Assembly: GCF_020524485.1 (NCBI RefSeq)
Contig: NZ_JAIVLF010000004.1
Span: 558,001-622,000, forward strand
Length of the DNA: 64,000 nucleotides
Reading direction: 5' to 3'
Origin: Novosphingobium profundi
GTDB taxonomy: Bacteria; Pseudomonadota; Alphaproteobacteria; Sphingomonadales; Sphingomonadaceae
Shown: in pieces, positions 19,716 to 28,364 of the stretch
Position numbering within the stretch: the stretch's first letter is position 1
How the letters are laid out: every line of letters starts with the position of its first letter
Translations under genes and position numbers: made by a program
The notes under the pieces: generated by a model
Told to the model about the DNA's origin: nothing
What the model saw: only the letters and a program-made list of their open reading frames with translations
The model's database searches: none

Positions 19716-20706
19716 GGGCGGGGCCATCAACGGCCTCCTGCCCGTCGACACCGTCGTCGACCTGATCAAGGCCGGGGCCAGCCTCAGCCTGGCCGGCCGC
19801 AAGGCCGCGCTCGACCGGCTGCCCGCGGGCAACTGGATCGCGGGCACCTCGCCCTACTTCATGACCGCGCAAGGGGGGCGGATCGTCGATGACGACGTGC
19901 TCTTCGTGACCGACCTCGGCGCGATCGGCACGGTTACCTTTGCCACCTACGAGGCGCATGAACTGGAGCGCATCTCGGGCGAGGCACCGGATAACGGCCT
20001 GGCGCTTACCATCATTCCGGGCGGCTCGGCATGCCACACCGAATTTGCCCAGAACGCCGCGAACTACCCGATGGCCTTCATGCGCCCGACCGTCGGCTGG
20101 ATCTCGGGGCACGACCTGGAAAAGGAAGGCCACACCCCCTGGGTCTACGACGGCCAGGTAGCCAAGGCCTTCCCCGACCGCGTCGCGGTGGCCCAGGTCA
20201 CCCTGCCCGACGGCGAGAGCCCGGTGATCGAGATCGTCAACATCTTCGCGCCCGATGGCGGCGATGTGATCCACTTCGAGGAGACCGGCTTCACGCCCGA
20301 GTGGTGCACCGTCAACGGCACCCGCCAGCGCTTCTGCGACTATGTACTGGCGCGGGGCCGCGAGGGGTGCGACCTGCCACTGGTGGGCAACTACGGCGGC
20401 GCGCACGTCAACGCCTCGCTCAAGACCATCGATACCGAGACCGGCACGGTGGAACTGTTCGCGCCCGTCTTCCCCGGTGTCGACTATGCCTTCGCAGCGC
20501 CAGTGGCCGACTATGCGGGCGATTTCCGTCAGGCGCTCGCCGAACACCCCACGGCGGGCACGGTTTGGTCGTGCAACTGCATCCTCAACTTCATGTTCGG
20601 CAAGCTGGAGGGCGTGGCCATCGGCGGCGCGGCCGGGCCCGTCACCTTCGGCGAAATCGCTTACCAGCTGCTCAACCAGACCATGGTCGTTCTGCGCAAG
20701 GAGTGA
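19687..20706 (+). CDS. DUF6976-like protein, unknown function
   Basis: 339 aa from ATG 19687 with GAGAGG upstream (a TTG at 19681 is also in frame). Cytosolic alpha/beta-looking protein. Conserved-looking blocks: AGTSPYFMTAQGG, IIPGGSACHTEFAQNA, MRPTVGWISGHDL, EIVNIFAPDGGDVIHFEE, LVGNYGGAHVNASLK, WSCNCILNFMFGKLEG, GPVTFGEIAYQLLNQTMV. These cysteine/histidine-containing segments resemble a family I recall as DUF6976; that name is from memory. Overlaps the small gene at 19500; the chemoreceptor follows 194 bp downstream after a hairpin. Confidence 0.75.
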   Translation: MKSPSSIVSEGGAINGLLPVDTVVDLIKAGASLSLAGRKAALDRLPAGNWIAGTSPYFMTAQGGRIVDDDVLFVTDLGAIGTVTFATYEAHELERISGEAPDNGLALTIIPGGSACHTEFAQNAANYPMAFMRPTVGWISGHDLEKEGHTPWVYDGQVAKAFPDRVAVAQVTLPDGESPVIEIVNIFAPDGGDVIHFEETGFTPEWCTVNGTRQRFCDYVLARGREGCDLPLVGNYGGAHVNASLKTIDTETGTVELFAPVFPGVDYAFAAPVADYAGDFRQALAEHPTAGTVWSCNCILNFMFGKLEGVAIGGAAGPVTFGEIAYQLLNQTMVVLRKE

Positions 20707-20736
20707 TCCCTTCTCCATCCCCCGCACACGGCCACG

Positions 20737-20768
20737 GCGCGCCGGGAGACTTCGGTTTCCCGGCGCGC
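20737..20768 (+). terminator. hairpin after the DUF6976-like gene
   Basis: 11-bp inverted repeat GCGCGCCGGGA (20737-20747) / TCCCGGCGCGC (20758-20768), loop 10 nt, 31 bp past the stop. A weak T-containing tail (ATTGTGTCG) follows. Confidence 0.6.
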
Positions 20769-20900
20769 ATTGTGTCGTCCACCCGCGACACCTTTACCCT
20801 GCGCGGCAGCGCTTCGCGTAAGCCTACCTAAGCCACTGCTTACGCTAAATTCCACAAGCCTCCCTAGGACCAAGGCATCGAAATCCAACGAGGCCATGGC

Positions 20901-22460
20901 ATGTCCGACACGACATCGAAGATGGACATTTCCGAGCGGCTGGAAATGTTCGCACTGACGGAAACCGACAATTCCCGGTTCGGCGGAATCGCCCGGCTCA
21001 TCTCCCGCGCCGGGCCTGCCGTCCTCGACAAGTTCTATGCGCTCGTCCGGGCCGACCGACGACGCTCCGCCTTCTTCAAGTCGCAGAGCGTCATGGACCA
21101 CGCACGTGCCAAGCAGCTCGACCACTGGATCGACCTGTTCTCGGGCCGGATCGACAGCAACTACATGGCGCGCGCCGAACGCATCGGGCAGGTCCATGCC
21201 CGCATCGGCCTGCCACCCACGTTCTACATCGGTGCCTATGCGCAGATCCTTGCCGAGGTGATCGAGCGCGACATGACCGGCGGGATTGCCGGTCCCTTGA
21301 TGAAGACCCGCGCCAAGCGCCTGGGCACGCTCATCAAGGTGGCGCTGATGGACATGGACATCGCCACTTCGGCCTATCTCGCCGCGCAGGACCACAGCCG
21401 CGAGACCACGCTCTCCTCGCTGTCCACCGCGCTGGAAACGGTCGCGCAGGGGGATCTTACCACCCAGCTGGGCGAACTTCCCGCCGGCTTCGAGCAGATC
21501 CAGTCCGACTTTGCCGCGATGTGCGACTGCATCGCCCAGACGCTGGGCGCGGTCGCTGCTTCTTCCGAACAGATCCGCGTCGGCGCCTCCGAAATCCGGG
21601 CGGCGAGCGATGACCTCTCGCAACGTACCGAAAGCCAGGCCGCTGCGCTCGAAGAATCGGCCGCCGCGCTCGACCAGCTCACCAACGGCGTGCAGACCTC
21701 CGCGCAAGGGGCTGGCGAGGTCAACCGCTCGGTCTCCGAGGCCGAAGCCGAGGCCCGCGAAGGCGGACAAGTCGTCGAGGAAGCGGTCGAGGCGATGGAC
21801 GGCATCCAGAAGTCCGCCCAGGAAATCGGCGCCTTCGTCAACGTCATCGATTCGATCGCCTTCCAGACCAACCTCCTCGCCCTCAACGCCGGGGTCGAGG
21901 CCGCACGCGCTGGCGATGCCGGCAAGGGCTTCGCGGTCGTCGCCAACGAAGTGCGCGCGCTGGCCCAGCGCTCGGCCGAAGCGGCGCAGAACATCAAGGA
22001 CCTCATCGGCTCGTCCGAACAGCAGGTCGGGCGCGGTGTCGCGCTGGTGGGCCGTACCGGCGAAGTGTTCCGCCGCATCGTCGACAAGGTCTCCGGGATC
22101 ACCGGCCTCGCCGCGCAGATTTCGGACAACTCGCAGAACCAGGCGGGGCAGCTTGGCCAGGTCAATTCGGCCATTGGCGACATGGACCGCATGACCCAGC
22201 AGAACGCAGCCATGGTCGAGGAAACCACCGCGGCGGCGCGCAATCTTGCCCAGCAGGCCGAGGACCTTGCCAAGCTGGTGCGCATGTTCAAGCTGGATAT
22301 CGGCGCTACCGGCGGAAATCCGTTGAGCGTCGTGCCGCCCTCCCCGGCGCCTGCCCCGCGCGCCCTGCCCGAACCCACGGCCTATTCCGCGCCCCGCACC
22401 TCGGGCGCTCTGGCCCTTCAGCCCGAAGAAGCCACCGACGCCGACTGGGCCGAGTTCTGA
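20901..22460 (+). CDS. soluble globin-coupled chemoreceptor (methyl-accepting)
   Basis: 519 aa, no membrane helix. Residues about 10-165 form a protoglobin/HemAT-like sensor with the candidate haem-ligating His-99 in [20 protein letters not shown], so it probably senses O2 or another gas. A HAMP-like linker (about 175-230) leads to a methyl-accepting signalling domain with the conserved hairpin tip [40 protein letters not shown]. The last five residues DWAEF (515-519) fit the xWxxF CheR-tethering peptide, on a flexible Pro/Ala tail. Aerotaxis is the likely role; flagellin is 1.9 kb away. Confidence 0.92.
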   Translation: MSDTTSKMDISERLEMFALTETDNSRFGGIARLISRAGPAVLDKFYALVRADRRRSAFFKSQSVMDHARAKQLDHWIDLFSGRIDSNYMARAERIGQVHARIGLPPTFYIGAYAQILAEVIERDMTGGIAGPLMKTRAKRLGTLIKVALMDMDIATSAYLAAQDHSRETTLSSLSTALETVAQGDLTTQLGELPAGFEQIQSDFAAMCDCIAQTLGAVAASSEQIRVGASEIRAASDDLSQRTESQAAALEESAAALDQLTNGVQTSAQGAGEVNRSVSEAEAEAREGGQVVEEAVEAMDGIQKSAQEIGAFVNVIDSIAFQTNLLALNAGVEAARAGDAGKGFAVVANEVRALAQRSAEAAQNIKDLIGSSEQQVGRGVALVGRTGEVFRRIVDKVSGITGLAAQISDNSQNQAGQLGQVNSAIGDMDRMTQQNAAMVEETTAAARNLAQQAEDLAKLVRMFKLDIGATGGNPLSVVPPSPAPAPRALPEPTAYSAPRTSGALALQPEEATDADWAEF

Positions 22461-22542
22461 TCACGACGTGCCCGGCGGCGTCGAAACGCGAACAGGGCGC
22501 ATCTGACCAAGCCAGCCACGATCACTCTTGCAAAGCGCGCGC

Positions 22543-22992
22543 TCAGATCCGCGCGACAACCTCATCCATCGCGCGAAGCCCCTTCTCGGTCATCTGGACG
22601 ATCGATCTTCGCCCGTCACGCGGATCGTCCAGCCGCGTCAACAACCCCTTGCCCAATAGCACGTTGAACCAGCGCAGAGCCGTCGTGGGAGCGACCGCCG
22701 AGGCGATACAGACAGACTTCACGCTGCACTCGCGGCCCTGCTGGTGCATCGCGTAGAGATCCAGAAGAATGTCCCAGGTCGGCTCCCCGAACAGGTCCTT
22801 GCCCAGGATCTCGTCGCGCAGCCGACGCACCCGGTAGAGGTTCGAGACCGCTTCCAGCCGCGACTTCGGCGTCGCTGGTGCATCCGCGCCTGCCGCCTCC
22901 TGCACCTCGATAAGCTTCGTCAGTTCGTCGATGGCGGCGCGCGCGCGCATCATCGCAACATACCCGTCTTCATTCCGATTATCCATCGACAT
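22543..22992 (-). CDS. MarR-like winged-helix regulator
   Basis: 149 aa from ATG 22992; GTG 22998 or TTG 23019 are alternatives, with GGAGAG at about 23004-23009. Winged helix in the C-terminal half: DEILGKDLFGEPTWDILLDL, SVKSVCIASAVAPTTALRWF (recognition helix), then LTRLDDPRDGRRSIVQMTEK (wing) and the end GLRAMDEVVARI. The wing Asp-Pro-x-Asp-x-Arg is typical of MarR proteins. The N-terminal helix (VAMMRARAAIDELTKLIEV) may dimerise. A perfect palindrome at 23012-23034, just upstream, suggests autoregulation. Ligand unknown. Confidence 0.82.
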   Translation of the reverse strand: MSMDNRNEDGYVAMMRARAAIDELTKLIEVQEAAGADAPATPKSRLEAVSNLYRVRRLRDEILGKDLFGEPTWDILLDLYAMHQQGRECSVKSVCIASAVAPTTALRWFNVLLGKGLLTRLDDPRDGRRSIVQMTEKGLRAMDEVVARI

Positions 22993-23011
22993 GCCCACAA
23001 CACTCTCTCCG

Positions 23012-23034
23012 AACTGCAATAATTAATTGCAGTT
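23012..23034. promoter_or_regulatory. perfect 9-bp-arm palindrome, candidate operator
   Basis: AACTGCAAT (23012-23020), 5-nt AATTA, ATTGCAGTT (23026-23034). It is AT-rich, immediately upstream of the MarR-like coding region and the size expected for a MarR dimer site. The overlap with the ribosome-binding/early coding area depends on which start is used. Confidence 0.6.
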
Positions 23035-23132
23035 AAGCACGAATGGGCCGATCCGCTGAATTAAATAAAAACAAGGACAAATACAGACATATGTCCTAAT
23101 TTCGCGCAGGCATTGTGTACACAATCAAACAA

Positions 23133-24083
23133 TCAGTGCGCCGTTTCGTCGCCCTCATCCTTGGCGAACATGTGCAGGACCAGAGCGATGACCGTGCCCA
23201 GCACCAGCCCGAGCATCGCCGAGACCACGGCGTAGGACAGCCAGCCGGTCACGCCGCCCAGCGCGCCCGAAGCCTGCGCCACCGCATGCTCGACACTATG
23301 GGCAAAATGCGCCGGGGCTGGCAGGCCCAGTTCCTCCAGGCCGTGCAGGATGATGCCCCCGCCGACCCACAGCATCGCCAGCATGCCCACGAAGCTGAGC
23401 ACCTTGAGCACGATTGGCATGGCCTTGAGAAGGAAACGCCCGAAGGCCTGCGCGGCCTCGGAAGGCTTGCGCGCCAGGTGCAGCCCGACATCGTCCATCT
23501 TCACGATGAGGGCGACCGCGCCGTAGACGCAGAAGGTGATGACAAGACCGACGATGGCCAGCGTCACCGCGCGCGTAAGCAGGCTGGCATCGCTGACTTC
23601 CGACAGCGCGATCGCCATGATCTCGGCCGAGAGGATGAGGTCGGTGCGGATCGCCCCCTTGGTGCGCGCCTTCTCGAAGGCGACCGGGTCCTTGATCTCG
23701 TCGTCCAGCGTTTCGCCATGCTTGGTGCCCGAGAGCTTCTCGATCACCTTCTCGGCGCCCTCGAAGGAGAGGAACAGACCGCCCGCCATCAGGATCGGGG
23801 TGATCGCCTGGGGCAGGAAGGCGCTGAGGATCAGCGCGATGGGGAGGAGGATCACCAGCTTGTTGAAGATCGAGCCCTTGGTGATGCGCCAGATCATCGG
23901 CAGTTCGCGGTCGGGCGTGAAGCCGGTGACGTAGCCGGGCGTCACCGCGGCATCGTCGATGACCACGCCTGCGGCCTTGCTCCCCGCCTTGGCCACGCCC
24001 GCCCCGACATCGTCGATCGAGGCGGAGGCCGCGCGGGCAATGACCGAAACGTCGTCGAGAAGGGCGACAAGACCGGTGGGCAT
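23133..24083 (-). CDS. DUF808 (YedI-type) inner membrane protein
   Basis: 316 aa from ATG 24083. Multi-pass membrane protein with the DUF808 hallmarks: MPTGLVALLDDVSVIARAAS at the N-terminus, DDVGAGVAKAGSKAAGVVID, VTPGYVTGFTPDRELPMIW, GGLFLSFEGAEKVIEKL, and IRTDLILSAEIMAIALSEV. About six hydrophobic segments, the last near LSYAVVSAMLGLVLGTVIALVLHMF. Biochemical role not established for the family. Monocistronic; divergent from flagellin (262 bp gap). Confidence 0.88.
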   Translation of the reverse strand: MPTGLVALLDDVSVIARAASASIDDVGAGVAKAGSKAAGVVIDDAAVTPGYVTGFTPDRELPMIWRITKGSIFNKLVILLPIALILSAFLPQAITPILMAGGLFLSFEGAEKVIEKLSGTKHGETLDDEIKDPVAFEKARTKGAIRTDLILSAEIMAIALSEVSDASLLTRAVTLAIVGLVITFCVYGAVALIVKMDDVGLHLARKPSEAAQAFGRFLLKAMPIVLKVLSFVGMLAMLWVGGGIILHGLEELGLPAPAHFAHSVEHAVAQASGALGGVTGWLSYAVVSAMLGLVLGTVIALVLHMFAKDEGDETAH

Positions 24084-24345
24084 CGTGACGTAATCCTCAT
24101 GAAAAACGGGGCAGAAGGCCCCTGCGAGACGACATGCGGGGGATTTTTTCGGCAATCAAGCGAAAGCGGCCATAACCGGCGCCTTTCCGGGGCCTTGGCG
24201 CCCATCTCAGCGAGCTTTCGTGCGCCCCCAATCGCGAAAAAACGCAAACGGCGCCTTAAAGCTCCCGCCACCTCACCGTTCTTCCCCATGACCGGAGCGA
24301 ACAACCAAACGCTCTCACAACTTTCTGAAACTGGGGAATTAAATC

Positions 24346-25170
24346 ATGTCCGTCATCAACACCAACATCTCCGCCATTCGCGCTTCGAACGCCTCGATCG
24401 CCGCCAACAAGATGCTCGGCGTGTCGATGGAACGCCTCTCGACCGGCAAGCGCATCAACTCGGCCAAGGACGATGCCGCAGGCCTCGCCATCTCGACCTC
24501 GATGACCTCGCAGATCCGCGGCATGAGCCAGGGCATGCGCAACGCCAACGACGGCATCAGCCTGGCCCAGACCGCCGACGGCGCGCTTTCGGAAGTCACC
24601 AACATGCTCCAGCGCGTTCGTGAACTGGCCATCCAGTCGGCCTCGGGCACCTACCAGGACAGCGACCGCACCGCGATGCAGCAGGAAGTGACCGCGCTGA
24701 CCGAGCAGCTCGCCGACGTATTTTCCCAGGCCGAGTTCAACGGCAACACGCTGTTCTCGACCACCTCGGGCACCGACCTCACCTTCGACATCCAGACCGG
24801 TGCCAACTCGGGTGAGACGGTCACCCTGACCTCCACCGCGATCAACGGCACGCTGATCGACGCCACCGCGCTCGACGTCTCGACCGCAGCGGCCGCCAGC
24901 ACCACGCTGGACAACGTCGACACCGCGCTCCAGGAAGTGAACGCCACCCGCGCCTCGCTCGGCGCCGGTCAGAACCGCCTCGAATCGGTGGTCAACAACC
25001 TGACCAGCACGGTGACCAACCTTTCCGATGCCCGCAGCCGGATCGAGGATGCCGACTACGCGGTGGAAACGACCGCGATGGCGAAAGCGCAGATCCTCAG
25101 CCAGGCGTCGACGGCGATGATCGCCCAGGCCAACCAGGCCCAGCAGAACGTGATGAGCCTCCTGCGCTAA
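24346..25170 (+). CDS. fliC: flagellin
   Basis: 274 aa, a short flagellin. Exported filament subunit. The N-terminal D0/D1 sequence [40 protein letters not shown], and C-terminal [33 protein letters not shown] are standard; only about 90 residues of variable Thr/Ser-rich region lie between them. Start ATG 24346 with GGGGA upstream. No other flagellar gene is in the window, so it is an isolated flagellin locus. I could not see a convincing sigma-28 or sigma-54 promoter. Symbol by homology. Confidence 0.95.
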   Translation: MSVINTNISAIRASNASIAANKMLGVSMERLSTGKRINSAKDDAAGLAISTSMTSQIRGMSQGMRNANDGISLAQTADGALSEVTNMLQRVRELAIQSASGTYQDSDRTAMQQEVTALTEQLADVFSQAEFNGNTLFSTTSGTDLTFDIQTGANSGETVTLTSTAINGTLIDATALDVSTAAAASTTLDNVDTALQEVNATRASLGAGQNRLESVVNNLTSTVTNLSDARSRIEDADYAVETTAMAKAQILSQASTAMIAQANQAQQNVMSLLR

Positions 25171-25207
25171 GCGCAGCGAGCCTCAGACCAACCAGGTCCC
25201 GAAAGCA

Positions 25208-25233
25208 CCCGGTGGGGAATGGTCCCCACCGGG
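25208..25233 (+). terminator. hairpin after flagellin
   Basis: 11-bp inverted repeat CCCGGTGGGGA (25208-25218) / TCCCCACCGGG (25223-25233), 4-nt loop ATGG, 38 bp past the stop. Also close to the end of the convergent dehydrogenase gene (25265), so it may serve both strands. Confidence 0.7.
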
Positions 25234-25264
25234 GCAATCGCGTTTGCAGCTGATGGCTGCACGT

Positions 25265-26680
25265 TCAGCGTGCCTCGGGCAGATTGTCGGGCGTGGCGAC
25301 GGCGGAAGCCGGCGCGCGCACGCCGCCCTCCCCCTCTTCCATCACGTCCGCCCGCGTGCGCCCGGCCGGCACGAAATCCTCCGGGTTGCCCGGAGTCTCG
25401 GGCACGAGGCGCCAGACGGTGTTGGACAGATCGTCGCAGATGATGAGCGCGCCGCGCGGATCGAAGGTCACGCCCACCGGACGCCCCCGCGTCATCCCGT
25501 CCTCGCCGCGAAAGCCGGTGACGACATCGACCGGATCGCCCGCGGGACGCCCGTTGCTGAAGGGTACGAAGACCACCTTGTATCCGACGGGCTCGCTGCG
25601 GTTCCAGCTGCCGTGCTCGCCCACGAAGGCGCCTTGGGCAAAGCGCTCACCCATGATCGGGGCGGAGAAAGCGACACCCAGCGCCGCGACATGGGCGCCC
25701 AGTGCGTAGTCGGGCTTGATCGCGGAGGCGACGAGGTCGGGCCGCGCGGGCTTCACACGAGTGTCCACGTTCTGCCCCCAGTAGCTGTAGGGCCAGCCGT
25801 AGAAAGCCCCGTCACGCACCGAGGTCAGGTAGTCGGGCACGAGGTTCGCGCCCAGTTCGTCGCGCTCGTTGGCGACCGCCCAGAGCTCGTCGCTGCCCGG
25901 ACGGAAGGCGAGCGCGGTCGGGTTGCGGATGCCGGTGGCAAAGGGGCGGTGCATGCCGGTGCGCGCGTCGATCTGCCAGACCATCGCGCGGTCCTCCTCC
26001 ACGTCCATCCCCCGGTCGCCGACATTGCTGTTCGAGCCGATGCCGACATAGAGGAAACGCCCATCCGGGCTCGCCGCCAGCGACTTGGTCCAGTGGTGGT
26101 TGATCTTCTCGGGCAGCTTGGTGACCCGGATCGGCGGCGCATCGGCCTTGGTCTGCCCGTCGCGGTAGGTGAAGCGCACCAGCTCGCCCTGGTTGGCGAC
26201 GTAGATCATGCCGTTGGCGAAGGCGAGGCCATAGGGCGCATCGAGCCCCTCGGCAAAGACACTGCGCGCCTCGTACGTGCCATCGCCATCGGCATCGCGC
26301 AGCAGTGTCAGGCGGTTGCCCCCTTCCACGGAGGTCTTGCCCTTGGCCTTGATGTAGCCCGCGATGATGTCCTTGGGGCGAAGCTTGGGCGCATGGCCGC
26401 CGCTGCCCTCGGCCACCAGGATATCACCGTTGGGCAGCACCAGCGTCTGGCGCGGCACCTTGAGATCGGTGGCAATGGCCGTGATCGCATAGCCTTCGGG
26501 CACCTGCGGCCGGGCATCGCCCCAGGACGCGGGATTGGCAATCTCCATGTTGGGCAAAAGCCCGCGCTGCTTTTTGGGAAGCTGCGGGTTCTCGCCATAC
26601 TCAGGTGCCTCGCTGCCGCCCGAACAGGCCGCGAGCGCCACGCAGGCCGCCAGCGTGCCGAAGACGAAACGCGCCCTCAT
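25265..26680 (-). CDS. PQQ-type sugar/sorbosone dehydrogenase, lipoprotein
   Basis: 471 aa from ATG 26680. Lipoprotein signal peptide MRARFVFGTLAACVALAAC (lipobox LAAC). The beta-propeller of soluble glucose dehydrogenase type is shown by YGLAFANGMIYVANQGELVR, ASPDGRFLYVGIGSNSNVGD, IRNPTALAFRPGSDELWAVA, DGAFYGWPYSYWGQ and FVGEHGSWNRSEPVGYKVVF. Probably a periplasmic quinoprotein oxidising sugars; the real substrate is unknown. Overlaps the DUF2231 gene by ATGA, so it is translated from the same mRNA. Confidence 0.88.
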   Translation of the reverse strand: MRARFVFGTLAACVALAACSGGSEAPEYGENPQLPKKQRGLLPNMEIANPASWGDARPQVPEGYAITAIATDLKVPRQTLVLPNGDILVAEGSGGHAPKLRPKDIIAGYIKAKGKTSVEGGNRLTLLRDADGDGTYEARSVFAEGLDAPYGLAFANGMIYVANQGELVRFTYRDGQTKADAPPIRVTKLPEKINHHWTKSLAASPDGRFLYVGIGSNSNVGDRGMDVEEDRAMVWQIDARTGMHRPFATGIRNPTALAFRPGSDELWAVANERDELGANLVPDYLTSVRDGAFYGWPYSYWGQNVDTRVKPARPDLVASAIKPDYALGAHVAALGVAFSAPIMGERFAQGAFVGEHGSWNRSEPVGYKVVFVPFSNGRPAGDPVDVVTGFRGEDGMTRGRPVGVTFDPRGALIICDDLSNTVWRLVPETPGNPEDFVPAGRTRADVMEEGEGGVRAPASAVATPDNLPEAR

Positions 26681-27102
26681 GCCGCCTCTCCCTTGCGCAG
26701 CGAGGCAAAGCCGAACCAGACCGCAACAAGCGCAAGGCCCGTCACGAGGATTGAGAGGACCAGGCCGGTCGGCATCGAGGCCCAGCCGTCCTTGGCGTGA
26801 ATGAAGGAATTGACGAGACCGATGGCAAAGGTCGCCGCCACCAGCACCAGGTAGACGATGCCCCGGCCAAGGCCGCGAATGGTGTCGACCAGCGCAAACA
26901 CCAGCGCCAGCCCCAGGAACAGGAGCGCGCCCGCATTGAGCCAGGAGGCAAAGTTGGTCCACTGCACCTCATAGCTGGCGGCATAGGCCCAGTCGCTCAG
27001 CAGTGTGCCCGCAAAGAGCGGCAAGGAACCGGCCAGAAGCGCCGCGTGCACCGGGTGCAGCGCGCGCGCCGGAGCGGGGCGAAATCGATGAGAAGGAGGC
27101 AT
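26677..27102 (-). CDS. DUF2231 membrane protein
   Basis: 141 aa with about four membrane segments (HPVHAALLAGSLPLFAGTLL, LNAGALLFLGLALVFALVDT, GIVYLVLVAATFAIGLVNSF, GLVLSILVTGLALVAVWFGF). The conserved start ALHPVHAALLAGSLPL and the Asp after it (LLSDWAYA) are DUF2231-like; the family is thought to be a haem/redox-related membrane protein. Its stop overlaps the start of the quinoprotein dehydrogenase by 4 nt, which fits a membrane electron-accepting partner, an inference. Confidence 0.82.
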   Translation of the reverse strand: MPPSHRFRPAPARALHPVHAALLAGSLPLFAGTLLSDWAYAASYEVQWTNFASWLNAGALLFLGLALVFALVDTIRGLGRGIVYLVLVAATFAIGLVNSFIHAKDGWASMPTGLVLSILVTGLALVAVWFGFASLRKGEAA

Positions 27103-27280
27103 GGCGGCGATCCCATGTCAGGAGGAGGAAATGGCCGGGCGGCACCAAGGGCGCCGCACACGGCGATACCTCCCCACAAAGCGGAACTTGCCACCTTGTT
27201 CCGAAAAGCGCTTAAAATCGCGGAAATTCAATAGACTTGCGGAGGTTTCCTCGCAGAAACGGCGAGGAAAGAAGTAGGGA

Positions 27281-27397
27281 GATTCAAGGGGTCATCACCC
27301 CTTGACCCCCAAATGGGCGACCTCACCCTTCTCAGCCGAGGTGGCGCGCGGGACGTGAGGTGGACAGTTTGGGGAGCCCGAGGGCGATGGCCCTCGG
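27281..27397. repeat. dispersed composite hairpin repeat, copy B (full length, inverted)
   Basis: Reverse-complement counterpart of 1821-1936 over its whole length, with both terminal hairpins: CAAGGGGTCATCACCCCTTG near 27284-27303 and CGAGGGCGATGGCCCTCG near 27379-27396. It fills most of the 323-bp gap between the GST gene end and the DUF2231 gene start; nothing else is seen in that gap. Confidence 0.85.
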
Positions 27398-27425
27398 ACC
27401 TGATTATTCTTCCTTGAACCGAACC

Positions 27426-28133
27426 TCAGAACTCGACTTCAAGTTCTTCCATTTCCTCAGGCTCAGCCTTGGCCGCGGCGATCCACTCGGCCATCGGCGC
27501 CCACTCGGTGATCGTCTTGCAGTAGGCAAGGCACGGCGCCGAGACGGCGACGGCATAGGTGAGGAAGCGGGTGGCGACAGGCGCGTACATGGCGTCGGCC
27601 ACGGTGGGGTGCTCGCCGAAGAGGAACGGACCGCCATAGGTTTCCAGGCATTCGGTCCAGACCGCCTCGACCCGCTCGATGTCGGGACGCGCGCCCGAGA
27701 AGACGGGGAAACTATCGTGGCGGACCTTGAGATTCATCGGCAGCGCCGAGCGTAGGTTGGTAAAGCCGGAATGGATCTCGCCCGAGACCGAGCGGCAGTG
27801 CGCGCGCGCGATACGGTCTTCGGGGAAGAGGTGGGCATCAGGGCATTCCTCGTTCAGGAACTCCGCAATGGCGAGGACGTCCCACACGCTCGCCCCATCG
27901 TAGGTAAGGCGCGGCACCAGCACCGAGGGCGAGAGCAGGAGCAGTTCGGCCCGGTTGTTGGCATCGTTGGGTGCGGGCTTCTCGATCACCTCGAGCCCGG
28001 CCAGACGGCACATCAGCCAGCCGCGCAGCGACCAGGCCGAATAGGTCTTGCTGGAGATCGTGAGAGTTGCTTTCTCGGGCACCTTGGCCCCTGCCTTCAC
28101 CTTGCCATCAGGCGTGGACGCCGTCTCAACCAT
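27426..28133 (-). CDS. glutathione S-transferase family protein
   Basis: 235 aa. The thioredoxin-like N-domain starts at ATLTISSKTYSAWSLRGWLM, where the Ser/Tyr region would contact glutathione, with the cis-Pro after VLVPRLTYDGASVWDVLAI and the Glu/Ser binding pair following; the helical C-domain includes FLFGEHPTVADAMYAPVATR (N-capping Asp). The first 20 residues and the acidic tail EPEEMEELEVEF are extra. Cytoplasmic conjugation or isomerase role; substrate unknown. Divergent from phaZ. Confidence 0.88.
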   Translation of the reverse strand: MVETASTPDGKVKAGAKVPEKATLTISSKTYSAWSLRGWLMCRLAGLEVIEKPAPNDANNRAELLLLSPSVLVPRLTYDGASVWDVLAIAEFLNEECPDAHLFPEDRIARAHCRSVSGEIHSGFTNLRSALPMNLKVRHDSFPVFSGARPDIERVEAVWTECLETYGGPFLFGEHPTVADAMYAPVATRFLTYAVAVSAPCLAYCKTITEWAPMAEWIAAAKAEPEEMEELEVEF

Positions 28134-28192
28134 GGCTCGTATCCTTCTTCCTCGTCTGGCCGCTCACCGGAGAGCCTATCACTCCTGCGGGC

Positions 28193-28221
28193 TTGACGCA
28201 CTGCGCAAATGCCTCTCTTAC
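28193..28221 (+). promoter_or_regulatory. candidate sigma-70 promoter of phaZ
   Basis: TTGACG (28193-28198), 17-nt spacer, TCTTAC (28216-28221), 144 bp before the phaZ start. The GCA-rich, nearly palindromic stretch just downstream (ATGCAGCGCAGCAT, 28251-28264) could be a regulator site such as PhaR, but this is only a resemblance. Confidence 0.35.
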
Positions 28222-28364
28222 GAAAGGCGGTTTCGCTTGCATCCGGCAATGATGCAGCGCAGCATGACGGGTGCATCGTGCCTGCGCAAGGGCGTGGCGC
28301 TACCCGGCAACGGAGCGCGGCGCATGACGCGCGAGACACTCGCGGAAGACAAGGGATAAGCCCC

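Noticed and set aside
24084..24345. Sigma-28 or sigma-54 promoter for flagellin
   Set aside because: TAAA and TTGGC fragments exist, but the second elements do not match either consensus.
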